A stretch of DNA of 64,000 bases. Origin: an uncultured Latescibacterota bacterium. Its GTDB lineage: Bacteria; Latescibacterota; UBA2968. The DNA is taken from NCBI GenBank assembly GCA_958295785.1, contig OY282377.1:1688394-1752393 (forward strand). The letters run 5' to 3'. Both the position numbers and the translations under genes were made by a program. The notes under the pieces were generated by a model that ran no database searches, was not told the DNA's origin, and saw only the letters and a program-made list of their open reading frames with translations. The first letter of the stretch is position 1, and each line of letters begins with the position of its first letter. Shown in pieces: positions 54,057 through 63,210 of this stretch.

Positions 54057-55592
54057 CGCTTTTCCTCCTGAAATACACGTCTGTGAGTGCTAATGGGCAC
54101 AAATGTCTTTACCGGAATCCTTTTCGTTTCGCCGGTAACAACGCTTTAAAAGCTTGAGGCGATCTCTTTTGTAACCTATTTAATTTTCGGCTAATGAGTT
54201 TTCTTGTCTCTTTATCTTGTTCTTCTATCAGCATCATCAGCAATAGTATCCTCGCTTGTTCTTTTTTTGAAAGATCAACAAGTTTGTCAAGAATACCATC
54301 TATATTCTCTTTGATCTCGCTTGGATTCAGAAAACGACGTATTGACCAAGACAACACAACAGCCATGTAAATGTCATCGTGAGAGTTGGAAGTAACTAAC
54401 TGTTTGAGTATCGTTTTTATGTGACGTTCCAAAAAAGCACTGTTAAAAGAGAGCTCGGCTAAAATCAGGACTGCAAAGTCACTGATAATGTTAGGGATGT
54501 CAGAACTCGAGGAGGTTATGATCTTTTGAAATCTCTCATGAAATCTCGGCGCGTGGTTAATAGCATTTTTTATGCCGTCAATATGCCTTTGAGTTGGTGA
54601 GTGCCAACCAGCTTGTAATAATCTTCCACCAAGAAGTTTATCGAGGATCACTGATAGCGTTTCATTCTTGTATGAATAAATCCCGTCTAATAAATCTTGA
54701 TTTATTTCTCGCCTCAGACCAATATAAAAGAAGGAAACCTCACTCCAAAGGCTGTCAAAATAGGTTCTAACAATCAAATCGTTTAAATCTTGAATATCTC
54801 CTCTATTTTCATAAATGTAGAATGCGACAAAGTAATCCAAAAAGGACCTGTGCTTGAAATTCACTTTCTCTCGTTGATCCAGAATGCCTGCTCTTTCTAT
54901 TTCCTGCACAAAATCTTTGAATTCTTCTGCACTCCATCCATACTGATTCGCGTAGGAATCGAGAAAATGTTTGAAATCTTCGTTAGGAATTTCCAGCCTG
55001 TTTTTGTTCCGAAATTCACAATAGGCAAGCTCACCGAGAAATTTCTTTTTCATTATGTATTCAAATAAAACTTTGATGCCCTTTTCCTCATCCTCCCGGC
55101 CAAGTGCCCTATCAAAAAACCTATCATATAATTCGGTTACTGAGGCAGGAATTTCCTTATGTATTTCAACCAACTCGATAAGCAACATTAGCGAAAGCGG
55201 TACAAGGAGGATTTGAGACTGGATTTTCTCAAGACCATCTCTCATAGTGTTCAAAACTTTGTTATCACTTATCACTTTAGAGAAAAGTTGTAATGCTTGA
55301 TTGAATTCAAATGGTAGCAATTCATATTTCTTATATTTTTCTGGCAATGTGTTGATAATATCAATTTTCCGACTTGTGAGTATGTACGAACAATTTGTTG
55401 CCTCAGAAAATTTATCTAACTTACTGATGAGAGTTTGCCGGTTCTCAGATTCAATTTCATCCAATCCATCAACCATCATTACATTTACATCAAAGCGACT
55501 AGCGACTTTTTCGGACTCAAAATATGCTTTCAGAAAACATTCTGCTGATTCTGATTCCAGTAACTTCCGTGCAGAAACAAAAACAGGTACAG

Positions 55593-56684
55593 TAGGACTT
55601 ACGCATGCTGAGTTAAAAAAGGGTGCAATTCCGTAAAATTTATCACTTTGAGGAGGTGTCAATGCGCCAACCGACGCGTTTGGATTACTGTCAGTATCTG
55701 CTTAGCAGTCCCCTCAACTATACGCTGACCCATTTCGCCGACCATAGCGAAGGGTTCAGTCATGATATGATCAACCGCTATCTCGCCGGTGATCGTATCC
55801 CACCCCGCTTGGTGTGGGAACACGTCAAAGACCACATCGCGTTGACGCCTGAAGGCTATGTGATCTTTGATGACACGGTTTTAGACAAGCGACACGCACG
55901 CAAGATCGCGTTAGTGCGCCGTCAATATAGCGGCAACGCCCAAGGCGTCATCAATGGCATCGGGGTGGTCACATGTGTCTATGTCCATCCGCAACAGGAT
56001 CGGTTCTGGCTGATTGACTATCGGATTTATGACCCGCAAGGCGATGGCAAAACCAAATGGGATCATCTCAAGGACATGCTCTCTGGGTTGGTCTATCAGA
56101 AGGACCTTCCTTTTACCGGGGTCTTGATGGACAGTTGGTATGCGACCAAAACGGTCATGCGACACATAGAGCAGATGCAAAAAACCTATTCTTGTCCCCT
56201 CAAGACGAACCGGCGCGTGGACTATGAGGCAGGCACAATCCCCTACCAGCGCGTAGATAGCTTAACTTGGACGAAAGCGGAGCGCAAACAAGGCAAGTCC
56301 ATTAAAATCAGAGGGTTTCCCAAAGACCACAAAGTGAAATTATTCCGGGTGGCGTCTGCTGCCAGACGCACGGCGTATGTCGTGACCAACGACCATGCTC
56401 AAAACGATTCTTCAGTGGTACAAAAGGTGTGTCACCAAAGATGGAAAATTGAGCCATTTCACCGCGAAGTCAAACAAGTGACCGGGCTTGAAAAGTGTCA
56501 ATGTCGGTTGGCACGCATTGTACGAAATCATATTGGGTGTGCGATGTTAGTTTGGATAAGACTCGAGCAGGTGGCCTATCAAACAGGACAAACCATTTAT
56601 CAAGTCAAATACCGAGGGCTGGCTGACTTCTTGAGACAACAACTCAAAGCACCTCATATTCCAATGGGGATTGCGTAAGTCCTA
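55593..56684 (+). mobile_element. IS701/IS4-type insertion sequence, copy A (1092 bp)
   Basis: Terminal inverted repeats TAGGACTTACGCA/TGCGTAAGTCCTA; 5-bp target duplication TACAG at 55588-55592 and 56685-56689. It interrupts the NACHT gene in the opposite orientation. Confidence 0.93.
55662..56678 (+). CDS. IS701/IS4-type DDE transposase (intact copy)
   Basis: This is a 338-residue transposase with an intact frame. GAGGAGG seven bases upstream supports ATG 55662. YVIFDDTVLDK (about 67-77) and VLMDSWYATK (about 155) carry the catalytic aspartates, and QRWKIEPFHREVKQ (about 265) the glutamate, as in IS701/IS4-type DDE enzymes. Compared with copy B it has a dozen amino acid changes, several at positions where copy B looks ancestral (for example KTKWDH against KTKLDH), so activity is uncertain. 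Confidence 0.9.
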   Translation: MRQPTRLDYCQYLLSSPLNYTLTHFADHSEGFSHDMINRYLAGDRIPPRLVWEHVKDHIALTPEGYVIFDDTVLDKRHARKIALVRRQYSGNAQGVINGIGVVTCVYVHPQQDRFWLIDYRIYDPQGDGKTKWDHLKDMLSGLVYQKDLPFTGVLMDSWYATKTVMRHIEQMQKTYSCPLKTNRRVDYEAGTIPYQRVDSLTWTKAERKQGKSIKIRGFPKDHKVKLFRVASAARRTAYVVTNDHAQNDSSVVQKVCHQRWKIEPFHREVKQVTGLEKCQCRLARIVRNHIGCAMLVWIRLEQVAYQTGQTIYQVKYRGLADFLRQQLKAPHIPMGIA

Positions 56685-57608
56685 TACAGGTATTTTTTGC
56701 TTAGATTTTCCAAGTTTTTTTGATAATAGAGGGTATGCTTTTTTATACATTTCTATTGCCAATTTAGCCATAGCTCCTGTTTTACCAGTGCCCGGATCAC
56801 CTAATAAAATCAGCTTTCTTTCTCGCTTGCATAGTTCACCAAGTCGCAAGAAAGGAAGTTTTTTTTGTTTCCAAACTTTTCTTATTATTTTTTTGTCAAA
56901 ATTGTCAAAACTGAGCGTCATAACTAAGGGTTCAACAAAATAGTCAGATAAATTTTTACCTGATTTTTCCAGCCAATGGTTTCTTTCCAGTTCTTGGATT
57001 TTCTTTTCCATAAAATCAATAACCCGCCCTTCAAAAAAAATCAGAGGATAAAACTCGGTAAAATTGTCAATAAGCCAATTTATATCGAAGACCTCAATTT
57101 CCGACGCTAGCTCTTTTGTCAGCCTTTTTCGACCTTGACTACTAAATTCGCCTGCTAATACAACAAAAACCTTGGAAACTGATAAATTTTTAAGTGATGA
57201 TTTCATTTCAGCGGGATGCGCCAGGGCTTGTTCACTCTGACTTTTAATTTCTTCTAGTCTTTTCTTAGCCCCCTTAGACAGTTCATTTTTAACACTACCT
57301 TTTAAGCTGTCCACATCTCCAAGCGTTCGGCCTTTTATATTTCCGCGCTTAACCACAACACCAATAACCTCTTGGGTAAAATTATCGGTTTTAACGATGA
57401 CTAAATCTTTACCCAATTCATTTGGACCGTGGGTAATTTCAACGACGTAATTAGGTTCCATAGCTTGGAACAATTCTTTTAGATACTCATGTAAAGTAGT
57501 TTCCGGATACTCCATGATGATCTGGCGACGTTGGTCTCTATTTAGTGTTTTTGCTTTATTTTGCCAGTCCATTTTGCCACTCCTCTCTTTAGATCATGCC
57601 TACTGATG

Positions 57609-58700
57609 TAGGACTTACGCAATCACCATTGGAATATGAGGTGCTTTGAGTTGTTGTCTCAAGAAGTCAGCCAGCCCTCGGTATTTGACTTGATAAATGG
57701 TTTGTCCTGTTTGATAGGCCACTTGCTCGAGTCTTATCCAAACTAACATCGCACACCCAATATGATTTCGTACCATGCGTGCCAACCGACATTGACACTT
57801 TTCAAGCCCGGTCACTTGTTTGACTTCGCGGTGAAATGGCTCAATTTTCCATCTTTGGTGACACACCTGTTGTACCACTGAAGAATCGTTTTGAGCATGG
57901 TCGTTGGTCACGACATACGCCGTGCGTCTATCAGCAGACGCCACCCGGAATCATTTCACTTTGTGGTCTTTGGGGAACCCTCTGATTTTAATTGACTTGC
58001 CTTGTTTGCGTTGCGCTTTCGTCCAAGTTAAGCTATCTACGCGCTGGTAGGGGATTGTGCCTGCCGAATCGTCCACGCGCCGGTTCGTCTTGAGGGGACA
58101 ATAATAGGTTTTTTGCATCTGCTCTATGTGTAGCATGACCGTTTTGGTCGCATACCAACTGTCCATCAAGACCCCGGTAAAAGGAAGGTCCTTCTGATAG
58201 ACCAACCCAGAGAGCATGTCCTTGAGATGATCCAATTTGGTTTTGCCATCGCCTTGCGGGTCATAAATCCGATAGTCAATCAGCCAGAACCGATCCTCTT
58301 GCGGATTGACATAGACACATGTGACCACCCCGATGCCGTTGATGACGCCTTGGGCGTTGCCGCTATATTGACGGCGCACTCACGCGATCTTGCGTGCGTG
58401 TCGCTTGTCTAAAACCGTGTCATCAAAGATCACATAGCCTTCAGGCGTCAACGCGATGTGGTCTTTGACGTGTTCCCACACCAAGCGGGGCGGGATACGA
58501 TCACCGGCGAGATAGCGGTTGATCATATCATGACTGAACCCTTCGCTATGGTCGGCGAAATGGGTCAGCGTATAGTTGAGGGGACTGCTAAGCAGATACT
58601 GACAGTAATCCAAACGCGTCGGTTGGCGCATTGACACCTCCTCAAAGTGATAAATTTTACGGAATTGCACCCTTTTTTAACTCAGCATGCGTAAGTCCTA
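57609..58700 (-). mobile_element. IS701/IS4-type insertion sequence, copy B (1092 bp), inverted relative to copy A
   Basis: Same ends and same length as copy A; target duplication TGATG at 57604-57608 and 58701-58705. It lies 36 bp upstream of the NACHT start codon, so it separates that operon from any native promoter. Confidence 0.93.
57615..58631 (-). pseudogene. IS701/IS4-type transposase with two in-frame TGA codons
   Basis: Same 339-codon frame as copy A but with TGA at codon 84 (58380-58382) and codon 227 (57951-57953). In both places copy A has TTA (Leu), so each is a single T-to-G change. Three other TTA codons in the gene are unchanged. The reading frame is otherwise open, so these are recent. 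Confidence 0.9.
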
Positions 58701-58799
58701 TGATGTAAGAAATACACAACACATTAAAGAAGATAACACCCTGTCCTTCCCTCCACAATGGCAATTTTCGCTAGTGATTGCTCCGCGTCGCATCTCCTT

Positions 58800-58960
58800 G
58801 TCTGGATCGCGGATTGTCGCGGATTAAGGGATTACGCGGATTAAAAACCCACAGCCCCGCACCCGCTATGTCCTTCGTACCTTCTGCACGCTTCGCCCCT
58901 ACCTGTGCCGCCTTAATCCGCGTCATCTGTGTAATCCGAGCAAATCCGCGATCCAGACAG
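58800..58960. repeat. Two R2 copies in inverted orientation
   Basis: TCTGGATCGCGGATTGTCGC at 58800 and AATCCGCGATCCAGAC ending at 58957. They flank a gene-free 110-bp stretch between the IS and the methyltransferase gene. Confidence 0.6.
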
Positions 58961-61900
58961 TTACCCGCTATTCCGTGCCCGCCGCTTCCGGTTGGTGACT
59001 AATTTAGTAACGCCGGCATATACGGCGTCTCGTTCTCCGGTTGTGAGACCTAAGGCATTGAACACGGCGTCGTCAATTTGCCGACGTTCCGGCGATGGCG
59101 TCAGCACATCCCAATCCGATGACGCGAATAGCTTCGCATCCAACACCGGCAACAGATTCGGGTTCACTACTGCAATGTTAGCAGTCTCGTAAGTCTGAAT
59201 TTCTAACACTCCTAAGCCAAAGTTTGTCCGTGCTTCGGTGTTAAGCATCAATTGGAAAAGGGTTGCATTTAACGCGGCGCATAGCAGTAGCGCATCTCCA
59301 CAAAAAGATATTACCTGAAAATTGTCACTAAGGAACGAACTGTCTAACATAAGAAAAGTCCTTGCTGTCGTATCGACCAACTTGTTCATCCCTAGATACA
59401 CACCGTCTCGCTCGCCCAAGTCATACCACCGAGGACGCGATGATACGCTCCGCCGTTGGTGATACCCCTGTGCCTCGCCCCATTGAATATACGCCAATGC
59501 TCCTGTGCCATCCAAATCCTCCTCATCCTCATGGCACATAAACAACCGCCGCGGCAGTCCTGCCGGGTCGATGGCGATGCGGCGCGATTCCTGCGGCGTG
59601 GTCATCACCGGTCGGTAGAACTCCAGCGCAATATCCCATTCCTCGATGACTTCCGGCGTTAAAAAAAAGAAATCGTTGGCACCGGTCTTGATACCAAACT
59701 TGACCGTGGCAATATCGCCCAAGCGAACCAACTTGTCGGCGCACTTGTTCAGAATGGCGTGATAGATGTCCGGGGCACGCAGATACTTGCCGCCCCATTT
59801 GTCGCCCACAAACCTGCGCCCGCTGGTGCCCGCCGCTCTCAGTTCCGCCCGGCATTTGAAGATTTCCCGACGCTGACCGCCTTCGGCAACGGCGGCTTCA
59901 AAGGATTCCAGCAGATGTACGAACCGGGTGGCGTCGTCGTCATTGGCGGTAGCCTTGCGGATGAAGCTGATGATGGTGTTGATGTCCGCTGTAGAAAACT
60001 GCCGCTCGACAGCACTTTCGTAGATGGCTTGTACATGGGCGTTTTTCAGCAGATATTCTTGGAGTTTCGCGCCGTAGCCGACATCCAGCCAGCTATTGGA
60101 GCAGACGAAAACGTGTATCCCGCCATCGCGCAGCAGTTGCAGGCCGCGTGCGTAGAAGTAGCAGTACAGGTCAGAACGGGCAGTCGCGGCGTCGGGATAG
60201 AGGGCGAGCAGAACGGGTTTGTCCGGGCCGATTTGCTCTTGGCGCACATACGGCGGGTTGCCTATCACGACATCGAACCCATCGGCGACACCGAACATGT
60301 ACTCGGGATCGAACCAATCGGCGGTGGCGTTTTGGTCGTAGGGATCCCAATGCGTGATCTTATTGGCATCATCTTCGGGAAGGCCGGCGGCGTTGAGTTC
60401 TTCTGCCAATGCACGGCGCAACTTCGTGTCCTCATCTCTGCACGCGAGTTTTTTCGGGCGCGTGGTCGCGTGAAAATGCCGCTCGCGGTTTTCCGTCAGT
60501 TGCGTTTTCAGCCCCTCAATCTGCTGGCGGAACAAGTCCAGTTGATCCGCAGCTTTGAGGGCTATCAGCGTATTCGCCGCTACAAAGCGCGTCTCCAAAT
60601 TCGGCAGCGGCTTGATGCCGTAGTTGGACGCGGTCGCGTCCGGTTCTTGCTCGATGGCGAGGGAGATGAAAAATCGTAGCTTGGCGATCTGCGTGGCTAT
60701 CGTCTGAATATCCACGCCGAAAATGCTGTTTTGGATCAGGTACAACTTGCGCCCAAAGTCGCCCGAATACCGCTCGAAGGTGTCGCTGATCGCCAGCAAC
60801 TCGGCATCGCGTTCTCGTGGGTCTTTCGTATCAAACGCCGCGTCCGCCTTGGCTCGGGCGCGTTCCTTTTGCAACTGCTCCCAGCGGCTGTTGTCCGGGT
60901 CGAGCCGCCGTAACGCCAAGGTGAGTTTGTGCAACATGCCCATTGGAAACGCGCCCGAGCCGACGGCCGGGTCGAGCACCCTGATCTCCGCAATCGCCCG
61001 CACAATGCCCTCGGTTTCATCTGCCTCAAACAGTTCATTGGCGTCGTTGAACGCATCCGCGTAGTCCAACAAATAGCGCAACCGATCTTGCCAAAACCCT
61101 GTATCGCCATCACTTGGCACGCACGCCTGAGCCAATGCCGCAACCAATGCCTCATCCACCATATAATCCACCACAGCGCGCGGCGTGTAGTAAGAGCCGG
61201 TCTGCTTGCGGGCAGTGTCGCGGGTTTCGGGGTTGTACGCGGCGAGGAGATTCTCGAACACCTTGCCGAGAAGCTCCGGGTCGAGCGCGACTTCTTGCTC
61301 AACGGGCGTGTTTTCCTCCACTGTGAACTTGTAGCGATTGAACAGGGGGATCAGTCCATCGTCGTCAAAGAACAGGCGATTGAGAAGGCTCAACTTGTGG
61401 CAGTGGACATCGGAAAAACAGTCAATGCGCCAACCGCCGTAGCGGGTAGCTTCCTCGCTGTCCAGACAATCGAACAAGCCGCCGTTGATGAAGGGCGTTT
61501 GGCGGAACAAGGCCAAAAGCGCGTCGGGATCGCGCATCTCTTTCTTGTAGCGATAGCGGGAAAAGTCGCGGTGGGTGGTGTTTTTTACTTGACTGAAACC
61601 GCGCTTGTCGATCTCGGTGTTTAAGGTGGCAAAAAACAGATTTTGCAACACGGTGCGATAGTAGGAATCGCCCGCGTCTTGGTCGTAATCCATCAGCAAC
61701 GGCTTGATCTGTTCCTCGATGAACAGGGCGTCGGTGATGAGTCTCTTTTCCTTGATGAACCACACAAACAGCAGGCGGGTGATGAAGCGGATGACGTGTT
61801 CTTCGGGGTGCAGAGTTCGCGCTTCGCCGGTCGGGAACCGCGCCTCGTTGACCGCACGCTCAAACCATTTGTACAAATCTTGGTAGAACCGCCGGTTGAG

Positions 61901-62575
61901 TTCCTCAGTGTCCAGCGCGTTCAGCCAAGCGTCCAACAGGCCATCAAAGTTGCGCGGCTTTTCGTGGTCCGTCATCCACTGCAAGCGTTGCAACAGCGAC
62001 AAGTCGGACAAGATGTCCAAGTGGGCGCGATGCGGATTTTTGGGATCGATCTCCCGGATCAGCGACACATGGCCGAGCACATCGCGGTGGGGATCGCGCT
62101 TGTGTTCGCGGCGGTGAACAAAGGATAGGGTCAGGTGGTCGGTAGCGGTCTTGAACAGCGCCACAGTCGGCATTGGAAATCGCTTGTTGAGCTCGCGGGT
62201 AAATGTGGCGTATTGGCCGCGTGGGTAGGACGCGCCGTTTAGCTCAACAGCGGCAAAGAGGAAGCTACGCGCATTGCCCGCGTCAAAATCGCCTGTGTCG
62301 AACAGCGTGCTGTGCGCCGCGATTTCAGCATCGGTCACCTGAAAGAGAATCCGCACGGATTGGACGTTATTGCGGAATGCCTGTTCGGTCTGCGTGTTCT
62401 CGTTTGGCGCGGGGAATTGAGAGATAAAATCATCCACCCTGCCCGAGAGGTCTAAGGTGCGTTCGCTCTCATAACCGAGGACGCCAAGCAGATGTTTGGC
62501 CGCCCCTGTGAACTCTGCGTTGGGCAACGCGGTCAAGGCATCCCCAATTCGCGCTTTGATGTTGTCGTCGTTCAT
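58961..62575 (-). CDS. Eco57I/PglX-like adenine-specific DNA methyltransferase (type IIG or DISARM-like)
   Basis: This is a 1204-residue protein. The SAM motif LDPAVGSGAFPMGML (about 530) and catalytic NPPY in VIGNPPYVRQEQIG (about 785) identify an N6-adenine methyltransferase of the Eco57I type; a region after it (VKFGIKTGANDFFFLT, about 985) looks like a TaqI-type target-recognition domain. The N-terminal 450 residues have no clear PD-(D/E)XK site, so whether it also cuts DNA is open. The ATG at 62575 has AGGA eight bases upstream; the frame extends 25 codons further. With the helicase two genes upstream it recalls the drmD-drmMI pair of class 1 DISARM, but drmA/B/C are not in the window. 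Confidence 0.83.
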   Translation of the reverse strand: MNDDNIKARIGDALTALPNAEFTGAAKHLLGVLGYESERTLDLSGRVDDFISQFPAPNENTQTEQAFRNNVQSVRILFQVTDAEIAAHSTLFDTGDFDAGNARSFLFAAVELNGASYPRGQYATFTRELNKRFPMPTVALFKTATDHLTLSFVHRREHKRDPHRDVLGHVSLIREIDPKNPHRAHLDILSDLSLLQRLQWMTDHEKPRNFDGLLDAWLNALDTEELNRRFYQDLYKWFERAVNEARFPTGEARTLHPEEHVIRFITRLLFVWFIKEKRLITDALFIEEQIKPLLMDYDQDAGDSYYRTVLQNLFFATLNTEIDKRGFSQVKNTTHRDFSRYRYKKEMRDPDALLALFRQTPFINGGLFDCLDSEEATRYGGWRIDCFSDVHCHKLSLLNRLFFDDDGLIPLFNRYKFTVEENTPVEQEVALDPELLGKVFENLLAAYNPETRDTARKQTGSYYTPRAVVDYMVDEALVAALAQACVPSDGDTGFWQDRLRYLLDYADAFNDANELFEADETEGIVRAIAEIRVLDPAVGSGAFPMGMLHKLTLALRRLDPDNSRWEQLQKERARAKADAAFDTKDPRERDAELLAISDTFERYSGDFGRKLYLIQNSIFGVDIQTIATQIAKLRFFISLAIEQEPDATASNYGIKPLPNLETRFVAANTLIALKAADQLDLFRQQIEGLKTQLTENRERHFHATTRPKKLACRDEDTKLRRALAEELNAAGLPEDDANKITHWDPYDQNATADWFDPEYMFGVADGFDVVIGNPPYVRQEQIGPDKPVLLALYPDAATARSDLYCYFYARGLQLLRDGGIHVFVCSNSWLDVGYGAKLQEYLLKNAHVQAIYESAVERQFSTADINTIISFIRKATANDDDATRFVHLLESFEAAVAEGGQRREIFKCRAELRAAGTSGRRFVGDKWGGKYLRAPDIYHAILNKCADKLVRLGDIATVKFGIKTGANDFFFLTPEVIEEWDIALEFYRPVMTTPQESRRIAIDPAGLPRRLFMCHEDEEDLDGTGALAYIQWGEAQGYHQRRSVSSRPRWYDLGERDGVYLGMNKLVDTTARTFLMLDSSFLSDNFQVISFCGDALLLCAALNATLFQLMLNTEARTNFGLGVLEIQTYETANIAVVNPNLLPVLDAKLFASSDWDVLTPSPERRQIDDAVFNALGLTTGERDAVYAGVTKLVTNRKRRARNSG

Positions 62576-62600
62576 TTGTTTGTCCTGTGCTATTCGCCTC

Positions 62601-62957
62601 TTACTCTTCATTCCTTGCCAAGCGCATTTCGATTTTCCGTAAAATCGCATCTACAGTCTCTGCGGGCAAAGGGCATATCAATGTTGCATTTCTCGCCCGC
62701 CAATCCATGCTTTTGACCTGATCGGCCAGAATAACACCTGTCACCTCCAGTCCCGCAGGAAGGGCGACCTCAAAGGGATATCCCTTTACTCAATTGGTGA
62801 TTGGGCATAGAATCGCCAAAAGGGTCTTGTGGTTATAGGTTTCCGGTGAAAGCACAACGGCGGGCCGATGACCGGCTTGCTCATGCCCCGCTTGCGGATT
62901 GAAGTTAATCCAAACTACATCGCCGCGCTGTGGGATGTACTCGGTTGACTTCACCAT
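62601..62957 (-). pseudogene. mazF: MazF toxin with in-frame TGA (codon 56)
   Basis: A 118-codon frame encodes a PemK/MazF RNase: IPQRGDVVWINFNPQAGHEQ, GHRPAVVLSP, then CPITN-stop-VKGYPFEV and VILADQVKSMDWRAR. Everything is in register except the TGA at 62790-62792, where relatives have Gln, Arg or Lys. It overlaps mazE by 7 bp (ATGGTGA) and ends 25 bp before the methyltransferase start. The toxin is probably inactive. UGA here is not at a Cys position and lacks a SECIS-like hairpin at the right distance, so I do not read it as selenocysteine. Confidence 0.85.
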
Positions 62958-63193
62958 ACTTCACCGCCTACCACAGGGCCAGTATCTACTTCGCCGTGCA
63001 AGTTTTCCTCGGTCACTTGGGCTAAAAGGTCGTCCAACTTCAAACTGGGCGCAATCACAGGCGCAATGACCAACTCCGCACCGCGAAGCGACAATTCGAC
63101 AGGTGAATTGGGTTCAATCCCAATCTGGGAAGCGAGCGATTGGGGAATGCGTAGGGCCAAACCATCGCCCCATTGTTGCACGCGGGTTTCCAT
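62951..63193 (-). CDS. mazE: MazE-like antitoxin (AbrB/SpoVT fold)
   Basis: This is an 80-residue protein with the swapped-hairpin N-terminus METRVQQWGDGLALRIPQSL typical of MazE, then a toxin-wrapping acidic tail. GGAGG six bases upstream fixes ATG 63193. It lies 17 bp after the helicase stop and overlaps mazF, so the TA pair is part of the helicase-methyltransferase operon. Confidence 0.88.
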   Translation of the reverse strand: METRVQQWGDGLALRIPQSLASQIGIEPNSPVELSLRGAELVIAPVIAPSLKLDDLLAQVTEENLHGEVDTGPVVGGEVW

Positions 63194-63210
63194 ATCTTCC
63201 TCCTTCAAAA

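Larger units (their letters stand above)
54109..57572 (-). pseudogene. Nuclease-NACHT ATPase defence protein, split by an IS (ancestral 788 aa)
   Basis: The 5' part (57572-56690) encodes a PD-(D/E)XK-like domain (about 25-80: NELGKDLVIVK and GVVVKRG) and the Walker A GDPGTGKT (258-265). The 3' part (55587-54109) continues PVFVSARKLL, Walker B VMMVDGLDEIE, TSRK sensor-like motif and a long helical C-terminus. The 1092-bp IS at 55593-56684 sits between them with a TACAG duplication; removing it and one duplication joins the halves in frame. Such REase-NACHT proteins belong to STAND-type antiphage ATPases. The half-genes use more A/T-ending codons than the surroundings, which suggests acquisition. 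Confidence 0.85.

Noticed and set aside
58961-62575. BREX PglX
   Set aside because: The methyltransferase looks similar in plan, but no pglZ, brxC or brxL neighbours are visible; the helicase neighbour fits other systems better.
62790-62792. Selenocysteine at the mazF UGA
   Set aside because: Family members have Gln, Arg or Lys there, not Cys; the hairpin after it has its loop too close and without the required G. A nonsense mutation is simpler.
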